DNA from: Cryptomeria japonica
Taxonomy: Eukaryota > Streptophyta > Pinopsida > Cupressales > Cupressaceae
DNA length: 58,000 nt
NCBI RefSeq assembly: GCF_030272615.1
Contig: NC_081415.1
Span: forward strand, 630,025,240 to 630,083,239
Direction of reading: 5' to 3'
In this document: in pieces, positions 45,007 to 57,239 of the stretch
How the letters are laid out: each line of letters starts with the position of its first letter
Position numbering within the stretch: position 1 is the first letter of the stretch
The notes under the pieces: generated by a model
Databases searched by the model: none
Told to the model about the DNA's origin: nothing
The model's input: only the letters and a program-made list of their open reading frames with translations
Position numbers and translations under genes: made by a program

Positions 45007-46480
45007 TAACTAGCGAGGTAATCTACTAGTAATTGAAGGCTTATTCATGAGATATCCGATTGCAGTATGATCAGTATGCACAAATATGGGATACCCTGTT
45101 ATATAGTGCCTGAATTTGTTGAGTGCATATATAACTGCTAACATTTCCTTTTCAGTGACTGTGTAATTTAACTCAAACCCATGTAAGTTCTTGCTAATAT
45201 AATATATTGCACTTTCCAAGTTATCAATCTTTTGTCCTAAGATTGCTCCTATTGCATAATCAGATGCATTTGTATGAATTTGAAATGGTAAAGACCAATT
45301 CGGACCGTTAAGAATTGGTGCTTCGTTCAAAGCGTGCTTAAGCTTCAAGAAAGCTTCATTGCATGAAGAAGTCCATTTAAACTCCATATCCTTGATAAGT
45401 AAGAGAATATAAGGGACTTGCAATTTTGCTGAAATATTTGATAACCTTCTATAATATCCAGCATGACTAAGGAAACTTCTAACATCTTTTTGCTTTACCA
45501 GTGCATTGATATTTTGAATGACTTCAATTTTTGTTGGGTCAACCTGTATTCCTTTTATAGAGATATGATGACCAAGGACTATTCCTTCCTGCATCATTAT
45601 GAAGCGCTTCTCACTATTTAATGACAAACTATAGTCTTCACACCATTTCAAAACTTTCTTCAGGTTCCCTAATGCTTCTTCAAATTCAGAACCATAAGTT
45701 ATAAAGTCATCCATATAAATTTCTATGATGTCTTGAGAAATATCTAAAAATATACTGATCATCGCTCTTTGAAAAGTGGTTGGAGCATTACACAATCCAA
45801 ATGGAAGAACATAATATGCATATTTTCCCCAAGGACAAGTAAATGTAGTCTTCTATTGGTCCTCTAGGGCTATCTAAATCTGATTGTAACCACTGAATCC
45901 ATCAAGAAATGAAAAGTATCTCTTCCCAGCCAAAGAGTCTAATACTTGATCCACAAATGGTAATGGAAAATGATCTTTTCTTGTTGCTAAGTTCAAATCT
46001 ATATAATCAACACATACCCTTCATTTTCCTCCTTTCTTAGGAACTATTACCAAAGGTTATACCCATTGGCTATCAAAGATAGGATAGATAAACCCAACCT
46101 CTAACAACTTTTGTAGTTCCTCTTTAACTATTTCTTTTAATTCATGATTGATTCTTCTTTGTGGCTGCCTGAGTGGGCAACATTCTTCTTTTATATAGAT
46201 ATGGTGGGTACAAACTATTGGATCTATTCCATGCATGTCCTTGTAATCCCATGCAAAGGCATGTTTATGACATTTAAGCAAGTCCATGAGTGCTACTTTT
46301 TGAGTATCTGCAAGATCACTATTGATATTCAAATATTTATTCAAACCAACTTCTATTTTGATAGTAAGATCAATCTGGGATATATTAGAAAAATGAGAAG
46401 TACAAACTTCCTGTGGCAACAAAGTATGCAATGTATCAGTGGTTGCAGGAAAGTCTAAATCTGCAATATTTGGTACCAAC
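45007..46480 (-). pseudogene. pol: Athila reverse transcriptase and RNase H
   Basis: RT starts near 46290 (HIYIKEECCPLRQPQRRI, EELQKLLEVGFIYPIFDSQW) and passes through a Trp-to-TGA change at 46021-46023, then the LDGFSGYNQI and TFTCPWGKYAYYVLPFGLCN blocks. The active site YMDD (IEIYMDDFITYG) is intact near 45715. RNase H follows (FQIHTNASDYAIGAILG, SKNLHGFELNYTVTEKEMLA, HTDHTAIGYLM). Only one RNase H is present, unlike the Tat element. The frame is constant from 47544 to 43576. Confidence 0.88.
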
Positions 46481-47290
46481 TCCTACAATTGTTGTTCTTG
46501 TTTTAACTCATTTGTCATAATTTTATAAATAATTGAGTATTCATCATGTAATTGCATGAATGGCCCTCGATTAATCATCATAAGGTGATTAATATAGTCA
46601 ACTCCCTCATATTCTTCTCCCAAAGTAGGCCAAATGGCTTGTTGTTGATCAAACTAGGGCTGAGCAGGAGAATACAAAGATAATGTTTTTGTAGAGTTCC
46701 CATCTGAAATAGTCATATCCCCTGATCTACATCCAATATATGCATTAGTCGTGGCAAGCCAAGGTCTTCCCAAAATCACCGGATATCCTCCCAATGTCAC
46801 CTTTGGAGACAAAATCATAAAGTCTATTTGGTATTCCTAGGAATCTAAAGTAACAATCACATCTTCAATCATACCATCGGGTCGCACTGTAGAGCTATCA
46901 GCAAGTTGTAGGACTGTAGGTGTAGGCCTGAGACTATTGATTTCAAGCTATTGTATTACTTCTCTTGTAATCACATTAATGGTTTTCCCTAAATCAACTA
47001 AAACATTCCTTATTTGGGTGCCATTAATGACTATATTCACAACAGGACTACTAGGATCAAAATATTTAGGAATTGAAACCTTTCCTAGCATAATATCTTC
47101 CAGTTGACCCATCACATGCACTGTTTGTGGATCCTTCTTCTTCCTGCCAGGTTTTTTTACACATGCCTCCCTAAGTGCCTTACTGTATATAGGAACATCT
47201 TTTATTGCTTGCAATAATGGGATTTTAACACATACATGTTTCAGTTGATCTATGATATCAAAAACTTGCTCCTATTCTATAAGAACTTCC
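46481..47290 (-). pseudogene. pol: Athila aspartic protease region
   Basis: A segment typical of these gypsy polyproteins precedes the protease (KIPLLQAIKDVPIYSKALRE). The active-site block is NVLVDLGKTINVIT, the D-L-G form. Downstream GGYPVILGRPWLATTNAYI carries the conserved G-R-P-W block. Stops at 46948 and a few other places break it. Confidence 0.8.
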
Positions 47291-47325
47291 TTTTCTTGCA
47301 ATCTCTAGGGAAATGGCGGTAATCT

Positions 47326-49055
47326 CTACTTCTGAGGTATTGTAGCTATTGGATTAGAGATTTCTTGTTCTTTTTGCACCTTAGTGATAACTGGAGGAGA
47401 TGGATTAGGCAGAGTTGTCCCAAATCTGAGGTGAATATCACTTATAGATAGAGAATAGGTTGGGTGTTGATTAGGGCTAGCTAAATAAGCTTGTTGTTGT
47501 TGTTGGAATTTAATATTAGGATTTGGCATTGGCTGAGTGGGCAACTGCGTTGGTTATGTGGAACAACAGTGGCTGTAGGGGGAGGCATTATTGCAGGCGA
47601 TTGTGGTTGTTGAATAGGCTGTTGATATTCAAAAGATTGGGTAGTCCATGGTTGACTCCCCCTCCATTGAGGAGTAGGTTGCCAATTACCTTGAAATTGG
47701 TTCCCTTGTGCCTAAGGTGGATACCAATTTCCCTTTGGCTGCTACCACTATGGCATTTGATTAGCAAAATGCAGTCCTTGGCCTGGAGGACCATATAAAT
47801 TTGGATAATTACCAAAATTTTGAGCATATGGTGATTGCCATTGATTATTTGGTACATAAAAATTTCCACTATAACCAGAAAAAGAAAGTGGATCCGGCAA
47901 CATACCTTGTCTTTGGAAATTTGGCCTTCTTTGAGCAACATAGAAAACTTGTTCATCCTCACCTTGTATTGGCTTGAAGTTTGGAACCCCGAGATTTGCA
48001 ACCATTTTACATCTACAGTCCTTTTTTCTCTGTCTACAATGAGGGCAAAATTATGCAAGAAATGCATCAGCTTCTTCATGCTTCTTCTTAGATGAGAGTA
48101 TATCCAACTGAGTAGCCATATTGTTTATCATCTCCTCCTTAAAGTCCTTCAACAAATGGCCAAGTTACATTCTAGAAACTCCAGTACTAGATGCTGATGA
48201 AGGAACTCCTGGCTTGAAAAGCCTATTTTTTTTAGAGGCTGATCTAGAATACTTCTTACAAATTTGTCCTATCTCATTCCATGTAGATTGTGTAATGTCA
48301 CCTCCTCCCATAAGATCCAAAGCATCAGTGCATTCATCACTGATTCCTCTTAAAAATATCAACTTGAGGGAATATTCATTTAGAGTACTATGCTTGGACT
48401 TTTTGACACCAAACAGAAACCTTTCCAGGTAATCTTCAACACTCTCATCTTACTTTTGTGTCATTCTAAAAATATCATTCCCATGGCGATCAGTGCCTCT
48501 ACAATAGTCTTTATACTTTGCAAGAAAAAATCATTTCATCTCATCCCATGTATTGATTGTAATACTACCCAAACTCATAAACCCTCTTATGGATTCTTTC
48601 AAAGTGGTAGGAAATATTTTGAGTCTATGGGCATCTATAGTATAATCACAACTCCTAAAGAGAACATCAAATTCAAACAGAAATGTGTTTAGATCCTCTG
48701 TCACTAATCCATAGAATTTAGGGAGGGAAGAAGCTGGAATGTTCTTGAGATTAGCATTATCATGCTGATCAGATATGGTGAACTCAAATGTTACGTCCAA
48801 AGGTGGATTATTCCCACCTGGAGGTGGATTTCCTTGCATTGGACTAGTGGGGGGAGTTACCAAATGAAATTCTTCTTCTAGTATTCCAAAAAGGAACTGA
48901 AGACTGCCTTCTGGAAATTCAGATTTGGGGTGGTTTAAATTCTTTGGGGTTTGATAAAGTTTAGCAAAAGGATTTATATCTGGGGAATTAATTTTTGCAT
49001 GATTAGGATGACTGGGTAGAAATCTACCTAGAACATCTCTTCTTCGCCTATGCAT
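47326..49055 (-). pseudogene. gag: Athila gag
   Basis: ATG at 49055 (MHRRRRDVLGRF), about 100 bp after the PBS. The capsid-like domain lies at about 48690-48400 (SSLPKFYGLVTEDLNTFLFE, RLKIFPTTLKESIRGFMSLG, INTWDEMK, EDYLERFLFGVKK). A Cys/His segment (FCPHCRQRKKDCRC) near 48030 may be the remains of a knuckle. A Gln/Pro/Asn-rich tail follows, with a frameshift between 47748 and 47544. Stops near 48531 and elsewhere fit Q-to-stop changes. Confidence 0.8.
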
Positions 49056-49154
49056 GCAGTTTCATAAATTTTTTCGAACAATTAGGTATGCCAGAAAAAC
49101 AATTAACTGAAAACTAAAAAGACAAGAACCATAACAAGTTCTTAGTTTGACACC

Positions 49155-49172
49155 ATCCCCAACAATGGCACC
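49155..49172 (-). other. Athila primer-binding site (decayed Asp-tRNA type)
   Basis: The minus strand reads TGGTGCCATTGTTGGGGA. It differs from the common plant gypsy PBS, TGGCGCCGTTGCCGGGGA, at four positions, all C-to-T or G-to-A at CG or CHG sites. Confidence 0.8.
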
Positions 49173-49177
49173 AAAAA

Positions 49178-50450
49178 TGTTCAACCCAACTATAAGAATA
49201 ATAACTCTAGTTGAAGTCTCAACTCGAATTTTGGACATTCACTTGGTAAAGTCACTATTTCATAGCTAGTGTTCATTTGATTGTCAACCTAGGGACGTAA
49301 TACTTGAAATGGGTCTGCACTATATATGCACTAAGTTCCTGCAACAACTACTCTGCATTACTACAACAACTAACATTATGTGCAAAAGATAAGCAAGAAT
49401 TGAAACTATTGAAAGGCTATAGGAAAAATTCTACATTAACATAAATTCATTCAAGCAATACTTGCTAAGTTCAATGTTGATAAATAGAAATTACTCTATT
49501 TTGGTTTGGCTACAAGAACAGTCAGTGGATCTGTTTCCAATGGCTGCAGGAATAGTCAATGCAAGAACATCTATTGTAGCTAAAGAAGAAAACTAATCTT
49601 AACAAAGGCATAGGAACACTCACCAAGTGGGCCCCCTTGGATGAGTGATTTCAGGCTTCCAAAAACAACTCTAAGTGCTCAGAATAACATATTTTTAATT
49701 ATTGTTCTTCGGAAGTCATTACATGATTCAACATCAAAAGAAACTCAAAACACTTGTAACTTTATTTCCAAAAATCCTCTACTCTGCTTTTTCTCTTTTC
49801 TATCTAACCTTGGAAAAGAGATAAAGACCTTTATTTAAAATAAAACAACTACTTCCTATTATACAGATCACACCAATTAGAAGAGGTGGATAACTAACAA
49901 AGAAAGGAAACAACCAAAGTTAAGTCACTGATAATGTGAATCTAAACCGAACCATAGTCATAACACATCATGGCGGTATTTTCAACACTAATGTCTACTT
50001 TGAGTAAGACATCAGTAAACTTTGCGCAATTACTTTCCCTCTGCCATTCCTTATGCTCATTAGCATTTCTTCTGATTTGATCTTTCAATCCCTCCTTGAA
50101 TGTCTCCTACTGCAACTGGCATGACATGAGAGCCTTCCTAACAGCATCAATTTATTCCCACAATCTCAGAAAGAAAGAACCTATAAGAACATACACAACT
50201 ATTTTAATTAATCAAAACATCTATTAATTTTACACATGATATTTCCTAAACAATCCGCATGGCAACAAGAATGAATAACATGGCTATAGGAATAAACTGG
50301 CAAAGACAAAACACATTTTAATAGGTTCAGGCTAACATCTGAAATACATATAGTAAACTTCTGATACATCATTACTATTATGTAAATCAAAATATGACAA
50401 AAGATTAAGAGTTCTAAGGATAAAAAATATACTAATGTCTCAACCCATCA
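49178..50450 (-). repeat. Athila 5' LTR (1,273 bp)
   Basis: Minus strand TGATGGGTTGAGACATTAG to GGGTTGAACA; it matches the 3' LTR outside the nested insert and adjoins the TSD GTCCA at 50451-50455. Confidence 0.9.
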
Positions 50451-51261
50451 GTCCATACATTTTGCATGTGAAACAATGACCTTCAAACCTCTTAGATACA
50501 TACCTAGTATTTGCATTGTAGCCTGTATTCTCATTGGGTCTGTTTTTCCACACATTTGAAGTATGTCTAGGCTTATGATAGGCAAAGAAAATAGGTTTTA
50601 AAACTTTCTTATTGGCAGGATTGTTAACCTTAGGAGAAGTTTTGTCCTTGTGAATGTTTCTCTTTGTTCCAGAAGACTGTCCTTTCTCAGATGTGTTAAA
50701 GCCTAGTCCAGATGTATCACCTTTCATCCTTTGTGATTGGATCTACTCATCTAGCATGGTAGAACTTTTATTGAACTTTTCCAGCTTTCCATTAGCCTCA
50801 GTGAGCTCTCTGGTAAGATATTCATTGTGTTTTGCAAGAGTCTCTCTTAGAGATGATGCCATTTCAAGATCTAGCTGCAAATCTTCTTTTTCTTCTTTTT
50901 CAGTATGCCAATGCTCATGTAACGTTGCATTCTCTTATTTAATCTTAGAAATCTCATGATCTCTCTCTTTGATAAGGTCTTCATCTTCCCTCCTAGCTTC
51001 CATCTCTTGACTCATGAGGATAGTTAGGGCTTCTAACTCTCTTCTCAAATTAAGCTCTTCACCGTTCATTTTTTCAACTTCTTTAGCTAATGCATCAATG
51101 TTAGCTTCATCTGAAGAACTATTATCAGATATTTCCAATAGTTATTCAGTCAGCTCTCTCCTTTTGAATTGAGAAGCTTTAAATATGACCCTTAGGGTTT
51201 CAAGCTCAGCCTTAGTAGCTTCAAGCACTCTAGCCATCTCAAAGTAGCTCATATCCCCCAT
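50451..51261 (-). pseudogene. gag: TR-B gag, N-terminal part (coiled coil, start of knuckle 1)
   Basis: ATG at 51261 (MGDMSYFEMARVLEA), about 50 bp after the PBS. A Glu/Leu-rich coiled coil covers ~200 residues (ELNLRRELEALTILMSQEME). The block MKGDTSGLGFNTSEKGQSSG follows, as in copia Gag C-terminal halves, then the knuckle beginning CFTCKMYG, cut exactly by the Athila insertion and completed at 33856. Stops at about 51140, 50935 and 50740. The first half of a normal copia Gag is missing. Confidence 0.8.
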
Positions 51262-51310
51262 GGTGGCTTTAGGGTTTCCTTCAAAGTGATTAAGCCTTAA
51301 AGAAGTTAGT

Positions 51311-51322
51311 CTTTGATACCAA
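51311..51322 (-). other. TR-B primer-binding site
   Basis: The minus strand reads TTGGTATCAAAG next to the 5' LTR; one base (G to A) off the usual TTGGTATCAGAG. Confidence 0.8.
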
Positions 51323-51323
51323 T

Positions 51324-52427
51324 TGATAGACTAAAAAAGCATTGAGAGAGGTGGGTGAATCAATGACACCAAAAACAATACTACTTTAAACATTGACCGG
51401 TAGATATACTTAACAAGTTTATTAAACACTATACATGCAATCCAAAATGATATTAAAGCATCCACAATAAGTAAAACATACACCATAACACAAGTGTTTA
51501 TATGTGAAAAACCCAAATGGTAAAAAACCATGGTGTGATGGGACTCACAAGTTAACTATCTATAGTAATAGGTAACTGATTGGTTAAGGTCTAAAAAAGT
51601 GCTCTGCTAGGAGTGAATCCTGTTAAAGATCCCAAAGCTCTGTTAGGAGCTATACCCTGTTAAAGGTAGTACCCTGTTAGGAGTAACCTCGATGGAGGAT
51701 TTCTGAATCCAAATTAATGGATCACCTTGTTAAAGGATTTGTACAATGAAGCTTGTTAGAGCTTACCCGGTTAGGGGATTTGACTATTATAGTGATTATA
51801 AAACAATAGGTGGTGTGATCTATAATTAGCACAACTTGCTTGAATAGATCCTCTTCTAGGCACTCAAAACTACATTACCAACATACTCTGTAATTCCTTC
51901 AACAACTTAACACTTCTATCTTCGCATCAATTCATCTCATATAATCTCATATCATATCATAAAAAATATTTCAACATAATGTCATTATATAGACATATAG
52001 ATTTATGTTGACCTTAGAAATTATATCACAATTTCCTAGGTGCAGTGTATCTAGACAATCAAACATAACTCATCACAAATTACTGCCAAAATTTGTCGGT
52101 TAGGGTAACTCATCACACAATCAATGAATACCAGTTGGAAAACCAATACCAGTTAGAGTTAACCATTTCAACTTGTAAACCGATTGTCCTCCATTGCTTC
52201 TTGATAGTCTCCGCTGGATCTTCAAGTTTGTGTCAAGTCATTCCTACATATACCAGTTGTCTACATGTACCGGTTTGACACTCTCTAAACCATCAAAAAC
52301 TAAATTTCCAATACCAGTTTCAATACAAGTAAATTTATAAGTAATACCGGTAGACAATGTGAACATATACATGTTAAATCAATGACAACATATGAAGTCA
52401 TTCGTTACAATCATCATCAAGCCAACA
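51324..52427 (-). repeat. TR-B 5' LTR (1,104 bp)
   Basis: Minus strand TGTTGGCTTGATGATG to GCTTTTTTAGTCTATCA. This is the uninterrupted copy against which the two parts of the 3' LTR were placed. It includes the reversed CCTGTTAAAGG array (about 51605-51780) and blocks shared with the other TR LTRs. Confidence 0.9.
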
Positions 52428-52432
52428 CTTAA
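52428..52432. repeat. TR-B target-site duplication, right copy (CTTAA)
   Basis: Matches 10196-10200. Confidence 0.9.
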
Positions 52433-52937
52433 TAGGACTTTTTGTAAGCTTTAACAGGCTTGGCTCCTAACAGGACAAACTTCAAAAGAGTTCAGAATAC
52501 TTGTGGGTATTCATCCCCACTATGGTTTTTCCCATTTGGGTTTCCACGTCAAAATCATTGTGTCAAGTGGTGAATGGTTTTTGTGATTATGTTTGCTATG
52601 GTTAATTTGCTTAACTGCTAAATCCACTTAGATATGATAAGATGACTGACAATAATCTGAAATATGCTTTTACTATTGTTAGTAAAGTATTTGAATGTTT
52701 TTGTTAAAAGGTTTTGAGAGTTTCAAAGTTGTTATACTATTATTTTGATATGCCAGTCAAAACAATAAATTGTCAATGCTATTGAAGTTTGTAGTTCAGT
52801 GTTTGAACCAAATAGTTCTGAGATTGGGTTGGGAGGTTGTTTTTGAGTTTGGTGAAAGTTTAGTGAGTTTTCCATCTACTGATTCAACCCCCCCTCTTAT
52901 TAGTTGTCTAGATTCTTATTGATTCATCATACCATCA
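52433..52937 (+). repeat. Cop-1 3' LTR, second part
   Basis: It continues the LTR interrupted at 10200: GGCTCCTAACAGG, ACTTCAAAAGAGTTCA, TTTGGGTTTCCACGT and the closely matching last ~280 bp, ending CATACCATCA as the 5' LTR does at 4803. This is the right end of Cop-1. Confidence 0.88.
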
Positions 52938-55520
52938 AAAAGAACATAAGGAAGATTTTTCTTAGTATTATAGTGATATGAAGGGATTAGACCCAAATAT
53001 TTGTACTCACATGATTTATGTAAAGGAAGATTGTACCCCAAGGGAGGATGAATCCAACAATTGAAGAGATAGTCATGAATGAATTGCATAAGTTACTGAA
53101 TGTAGGATTCATATATCCTATCTCTGATATTCAATGGGTTTCACCACTTATTATAGTTCTAAAGAAAGGGGGGAAATGAAGAGTATGCATAGAGTATAGG
53201 GAACTCAATTCTACAGCAAGAAAGGACCACTTTCTTGGATGGTTTCAATGGCTATAACCAGGTCTACATAGAACTAGAAGACTAGGACAAAACTACATTC
53301 ACTTTTCCTTGGGGAGCTTATGATATGTTTTCCTACCTTTTGAAATTTGCAATGCACCTGCCACATTCTAGAGCGGTCATCAACAATTTCTCAGATCTCA
53401 CACATGATTACATGGAGGTGAATATGGATGATGTCACTACTTATGGTGATAGTTATGAAGAAGCCTTGTCTAATATAAATAAAGTGCTTCAAAGGTGTAA
53501 ACATCACAACCTCTGATTAAGTAATGAGAAATTCTACATAATGATGCAAGAGGGAGTGGTTCTTGGTCACCATGTTTCTCAGAAGGGCATACAAGTTGAC
53601 CCTATGAAAATACAAGTCATCAAGAATATGTTAGTACCTTCAAAACAAAAGGATGTTAGTAGCTTTCTTGGGAATGCAGACTCTTATTAGAGGTTTATTA
53701 AGGAGTTCAAAAAAATTGCATCACCAGTATTTGTTCTTTTGAATAAGGATGTTAAATTTGAATGAACTATCGCTTGTCAACAAAATTTTTAAAAGTTGAA
53801 GGATATTTTGATAGAACCCCCTATTCTTAGAGGACCAAATTGGGCTACCATTTCATATACATTCAAATGCATTAGATCATGCAATTGGATCAGTGCTTGG
53901 CCAAAAAGAAGGGATAAGAGAATATGCAATCTGTTATGATAACAAGAACCTGGAAGCAACTAAACTCAATTACACTGTCATTGAGAAGGAGATGCTAGCA
54001 ATTATCTATGCAATTAGTTTAGACACTACATAATAGGATATCAAGTTTTTGTACATATAGATCATGCAACAATAAGGTACCCAATGAACAAAGTAGTTGT
54101 AATAGGCCAGTTGGTGCAATGGTTACTTTTGCAACAGGAAATTGACATCGCAATAGTTGACAAACCTGGGAAAGAAAATATAGCTGCAGATTTCTTATCT
54201 TGACTTATAAATGAAAGTTAAAATCCACTCATTGATGATTATTTTTGTGAGGAGCATTTATTTGTCCTTCAAACTCATGATCCTTGATATGCAAGAATTG
54301 CCAATTATCTAGTGTCTGGCAAGACTCCTTATTTCTCTCCTAGAGAAAGGTGCCAGTTAGTGGAGAAGATTTTTTCTTACTCATGGATTGTAGGCTACCT
54401 CTTTTACACTAGAATGGAAAATGTAATGAGACGTTGCCTTAGAGAAGATGAAATACATGACATTATTCATGCATGTCATGATGAGCCTTATGGATGTCAT
54501 TTCGCAAAAAAAAAAAAGAACAACTCTCGAGATAATTAACACTAGGTACTATTCATAAAGATTTTGTAAACTATACTTGACATTGTGGTATATGCCAACA
54601 AATGGGTAGGTCAAATAGATCAGATGAAATGTCTTTACAACCACAAATGGTCTTGGACCCCTTTAACAAATGGGGTCAAGACTTTATAGGGCCAATTAAT
54701 CCTCCCTCAAATAATAAAGAATATATTTTGGTATGCACAAATTACCTAACTAAATGGATGGAGGTGAGAGCAATGAAACATGCAAAAGACAATAAAGTTA
54801 CAAAATTCCTATATTGAGAAATATTTACAAGACATGGGGTTCCTAGGGAGCTATTTATTGGCCAAGGTCCTCAATTTACATCCATACCCATAGAAGCACT
54901 TATGAATGAGCGCAAGTTGAGGCACAAAAAGGATACTCCATATCACCTCAAACCAATAGTAAGTGGAGGTTATCAATAGAGAACTTGAAGAAATCCTTAC
55001 CAAAACAATGGTGATTCATAAGAAGGATTTGGCCTCTAGATTACAAAAGGCAGTATGGTCCTATAAGACCACATGGAAAACTACAACATGATTTACACCT
55101 TTTGAATTGGTGTATGGAGTTAAGGTTTTCATGCCCATTGAATTTGAGCATAAGATATTATGAACACCCATGCATCTTGGCACTAATTTGACACAAGCTT
55201 AGCAAGAGAGAATTGGACATATCAATGCACTTGATGAATATAAGAAAAAATCAATACAAAGAATGGAGATGGTGTAGTCACAACAAATCAAATGGCATGA
55301 TCAATTCATCAAAACAAAAAATTCAAACAGGGAGATTGGGTACTGTTGTATGACTAATGCTAAGAGGATCACCAAGGAAAGCTAAAAAATAGATGGATAG
55401 GTCCTTATGAAGTTGCTAGAGTCTTTTCTAATGGTGCAGTCCAATTACAAACCATTGATCCAGTGAAATTTTCACTATTGGTCAGTAGTCATTGACTTAG
55501 GTTGTATCATAAGCCACTCA
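52938..55520 (+). pseudogene. pol: Second Athila-type pol remnant (RT, RNase H, integrase)
   Basis: It resumes straight after Cop-1's LTR with the equivalent of residues before RT (SDMKGLDPNICTHMIYVKED), then LHKLLNVGFIYPISDIQWVS and a Trp-to-TGA at 53177-53179. The palm start is deleted near 53215-53235. The active site reads VNMDD (MEVNMDDVTTYG, 53410). RNase H, linker (KTPYFSPRERCQLVEKIFSY), zinc knuckle (HACHDEPYGCHF) and integrase core and end are present with many frameshifts and stops, plus an A-run near 54507. It is closely related to 43576-46480 but far more decayed. The left half of this element lies beyond the window, past Cop-1. Confidence 0.85.
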
Positions 55521-56399
55521 ACAAGGAAGAATTTCTCCAGCAATAGGCACCTCAAATAACTTATTTTATTCATGAATTTAATCAATCATGACTAGATGAT
55601 GTTATAGAATAGAAATAGCAATTTGGAGATCAATAAAGTTCTCATTCTTTGTGATAACATACCATGACCATAATAAAATTATTCATCTACCATTTTCCAT
55701 TTAGTTAGAGGGGCTTGTTTCCTGCAACTGCAAGCCTAGGACATGTCTATTTATTGGTCATCATCCATGTGCTACAAATTTCTTCCATTTCACTACAACA
55801 ACTCTTTCAACACATGTCATATTTCCACTTTTTCAACATTCCTTTCCACATCATCCAGCTAACGTCACTTCATTTTAAATATCAATTTCGATCTTTGTTA
55901 GCTCATCCTTGCTCCATGCAATTTTGGTGATCTATGCATGAATTTCATAGACTTCATATCATATCAAAGTGATTCATAGTAGGTACTTTCATTCCTATCT
56001 TGTATATACATATTGTTTAATATGGTAATTTTTTTATTTTTAAAATTAAATCACATTTATGATAAGCATTTCAAACTATTATATTATGATTTGTAACTTG
56101 TGCATGTTAATTGTGCTCTTTCTAAATTTAAATATTCTCCCTTTCTACACAACGCATGTGGAGACTTAGCTCAAATTAAGTTGGGGTGAGGGAAGTCTTG
56201 TCATAATCTTTTATGATAATCATTATTTTGTATAACGATTTTTTTGACATATCGGTTGTGAAATATGGAAAGATATTCATATTTGTTGCATAATTATCCT
56301 CTACCTCTCATTAATGTCAGTGTTTTGTTGTTGAATACAATCTTGTCAAAACCCTCTTGTATATGCCACTCTAAGTGTTTCAAATTTAGCATTTTTAAA
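55521..56399 (+). other. Unassigned region after Athila remnant
   Basis: AT-rich, no credible ORF. A purine-rich tract AAATTAAGTTGGGGTGAGGG at about 56173-56192 resembles the tract after pol in the full Athila element, so this is probably that element's 3' spacer or LTR start. I cannot define a boundary. Confidence 0.4.
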
Positions 56400-57151
56400 A
56401 ATCAAGAGAATTGGTAGTAAATATCAGTTGCAAAATTCAAACAAAGGAGAGAAATTAGGTAGAGGCAAAGGATAGTTGGGTAAAGAAGTGCTTCAAAGCA
56501 ATAATTTTTGAAGAATTTTCAAGTGCAGCGTCCAAAATTGTACTCCCTTACAATTTTGTCCTCATTTGGGCCCTTACCTTGGCATTCCTATCCCTATAAG
56601 GAAGTTAAGTATCGAAACAACTTCCTACACTACACAACCTGTATCTCACACACCTCATATATAGGAGATGCAATACAAGAAATCATCAAACAATAGTACA
56701 AAACCATGGGCTAAAACCACCCAATAAAGTAGAGCCAACTTTATCTCCATTCTAGATGCCCTATGATGTGTCCAAATACACATCACCACATGTTCCTCCC
56801 TTTTATAGCTCATTTATCTGTTCAACTTGTGAACTGTTTGATGCACCAGAAAGATCGCAAAGTTCTTTATCACCTCTTAACTCGCTACACTAGTTATGCC
56901 CACTTTTTAGGGAATTTTGGAGGTTATAAAGTCCTTAAAATTAAATTTAAACCTTTCATCACACCCTTCAAAAATGAAAACTTTAATATCTTCAAAATTA
57001 ACTGTGATATTGCAATAAAAAATTACCAGCATGCTTATCTTGCCAATTTGAAGCTTTGGGGAGGATTTCAAACCATTTTGTGTTCAAATGAAAACTTACT
57101 ATAAATAGTAACCTCATGTAAATGCAAGGTTGAGACACCATTTTCACAACA
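56400..57151 (-). repeat. Probable 3' LTR of a copia element (left boundary uncertain)
   Basis: On the minus strand sequence starting TGTTGTGAAAATGG at 57151 follows a PPT (AGCAAGTGGGAGA, 57153-57166), the typical copia 3' LTR junction. A TATA-like CCTATATATGAGG lies at about 56655-56668. The other end of the LTR is a guess, since no second copy is in the window. Confidence 0.5.
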
Positions 57152-57152
57152 T

Positions 57153-57166
57153 TCTCCCACTTGCTA
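57153..57166 (-). other. Polypurine tract of the right-edge copia element
   Basis: AGCAAGTGGGAGA on the minus strand between RNase H and the LTR start. Confidence 0.7.
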
Positions 57167-57239
57167 AACACCTTGCAAGAGAAAAGGGAGTATCAACACA
57201 ATAAATTAATTGTTAGGGGCCATGAGGACAATAGACTCT

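Larger units (their letters stand above)
33862..50450 (-). mobile_element. Complete Athila-type Ty3/gypsy retrotransposon (16.6 kb with inserts)
   Basis: Minus-strand order: 5' LTR (50450-49178), Asp-tRNA-like PBS, gag, protease, RT, RNase H, integrase, an internal PPT, a ~970-codon aORF, PPT, and 3' LTR (36181-33862). TSDs are GTCCA. The lineage call rests on the PBS type, the pol sequence, a single RNase H and an extra ORF after pol, as in Athila. Without the nested solo LTR (1,068 bp with TSD) and TR-C (3,809 bp with TSD) it would be about 11.7 kb. LTRs are roughly 93% alike by eye over the stretch compared. Confidence 0.88.
10201..52427 (-). mobile_element. TR-B: non-autonomous copia-like element with gag and a long aORF
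   Basis: The minus-strand order, once four nested insertions are set aside, is 5' LTR (52427-51324), PBS, gag coiled coil and knuckles (51261-50451 then 33856-33371), spacer, a ~1,027-codon aORF (32903-28958 minus the solo LTR), PPT, and 3' LTR (28656-28246 plus 10720-10201). TSDs are CTTAA on both sides. No protease, integrase, RT or RNase H is present, although both LTRs and the whole interior are accounted for. It must therefore have been mobilised in trans. Inserted within it are the Tat element, a solo LTR and the Athila element with its own two inserts. Confidence 0.88.

Noticed and set aside
55521-56399. A host gene in the region after the Athila remnant
   Set aside because: Only short AT-rich ORFs without recognisable domains; no splice-site-bounded exons stood out.
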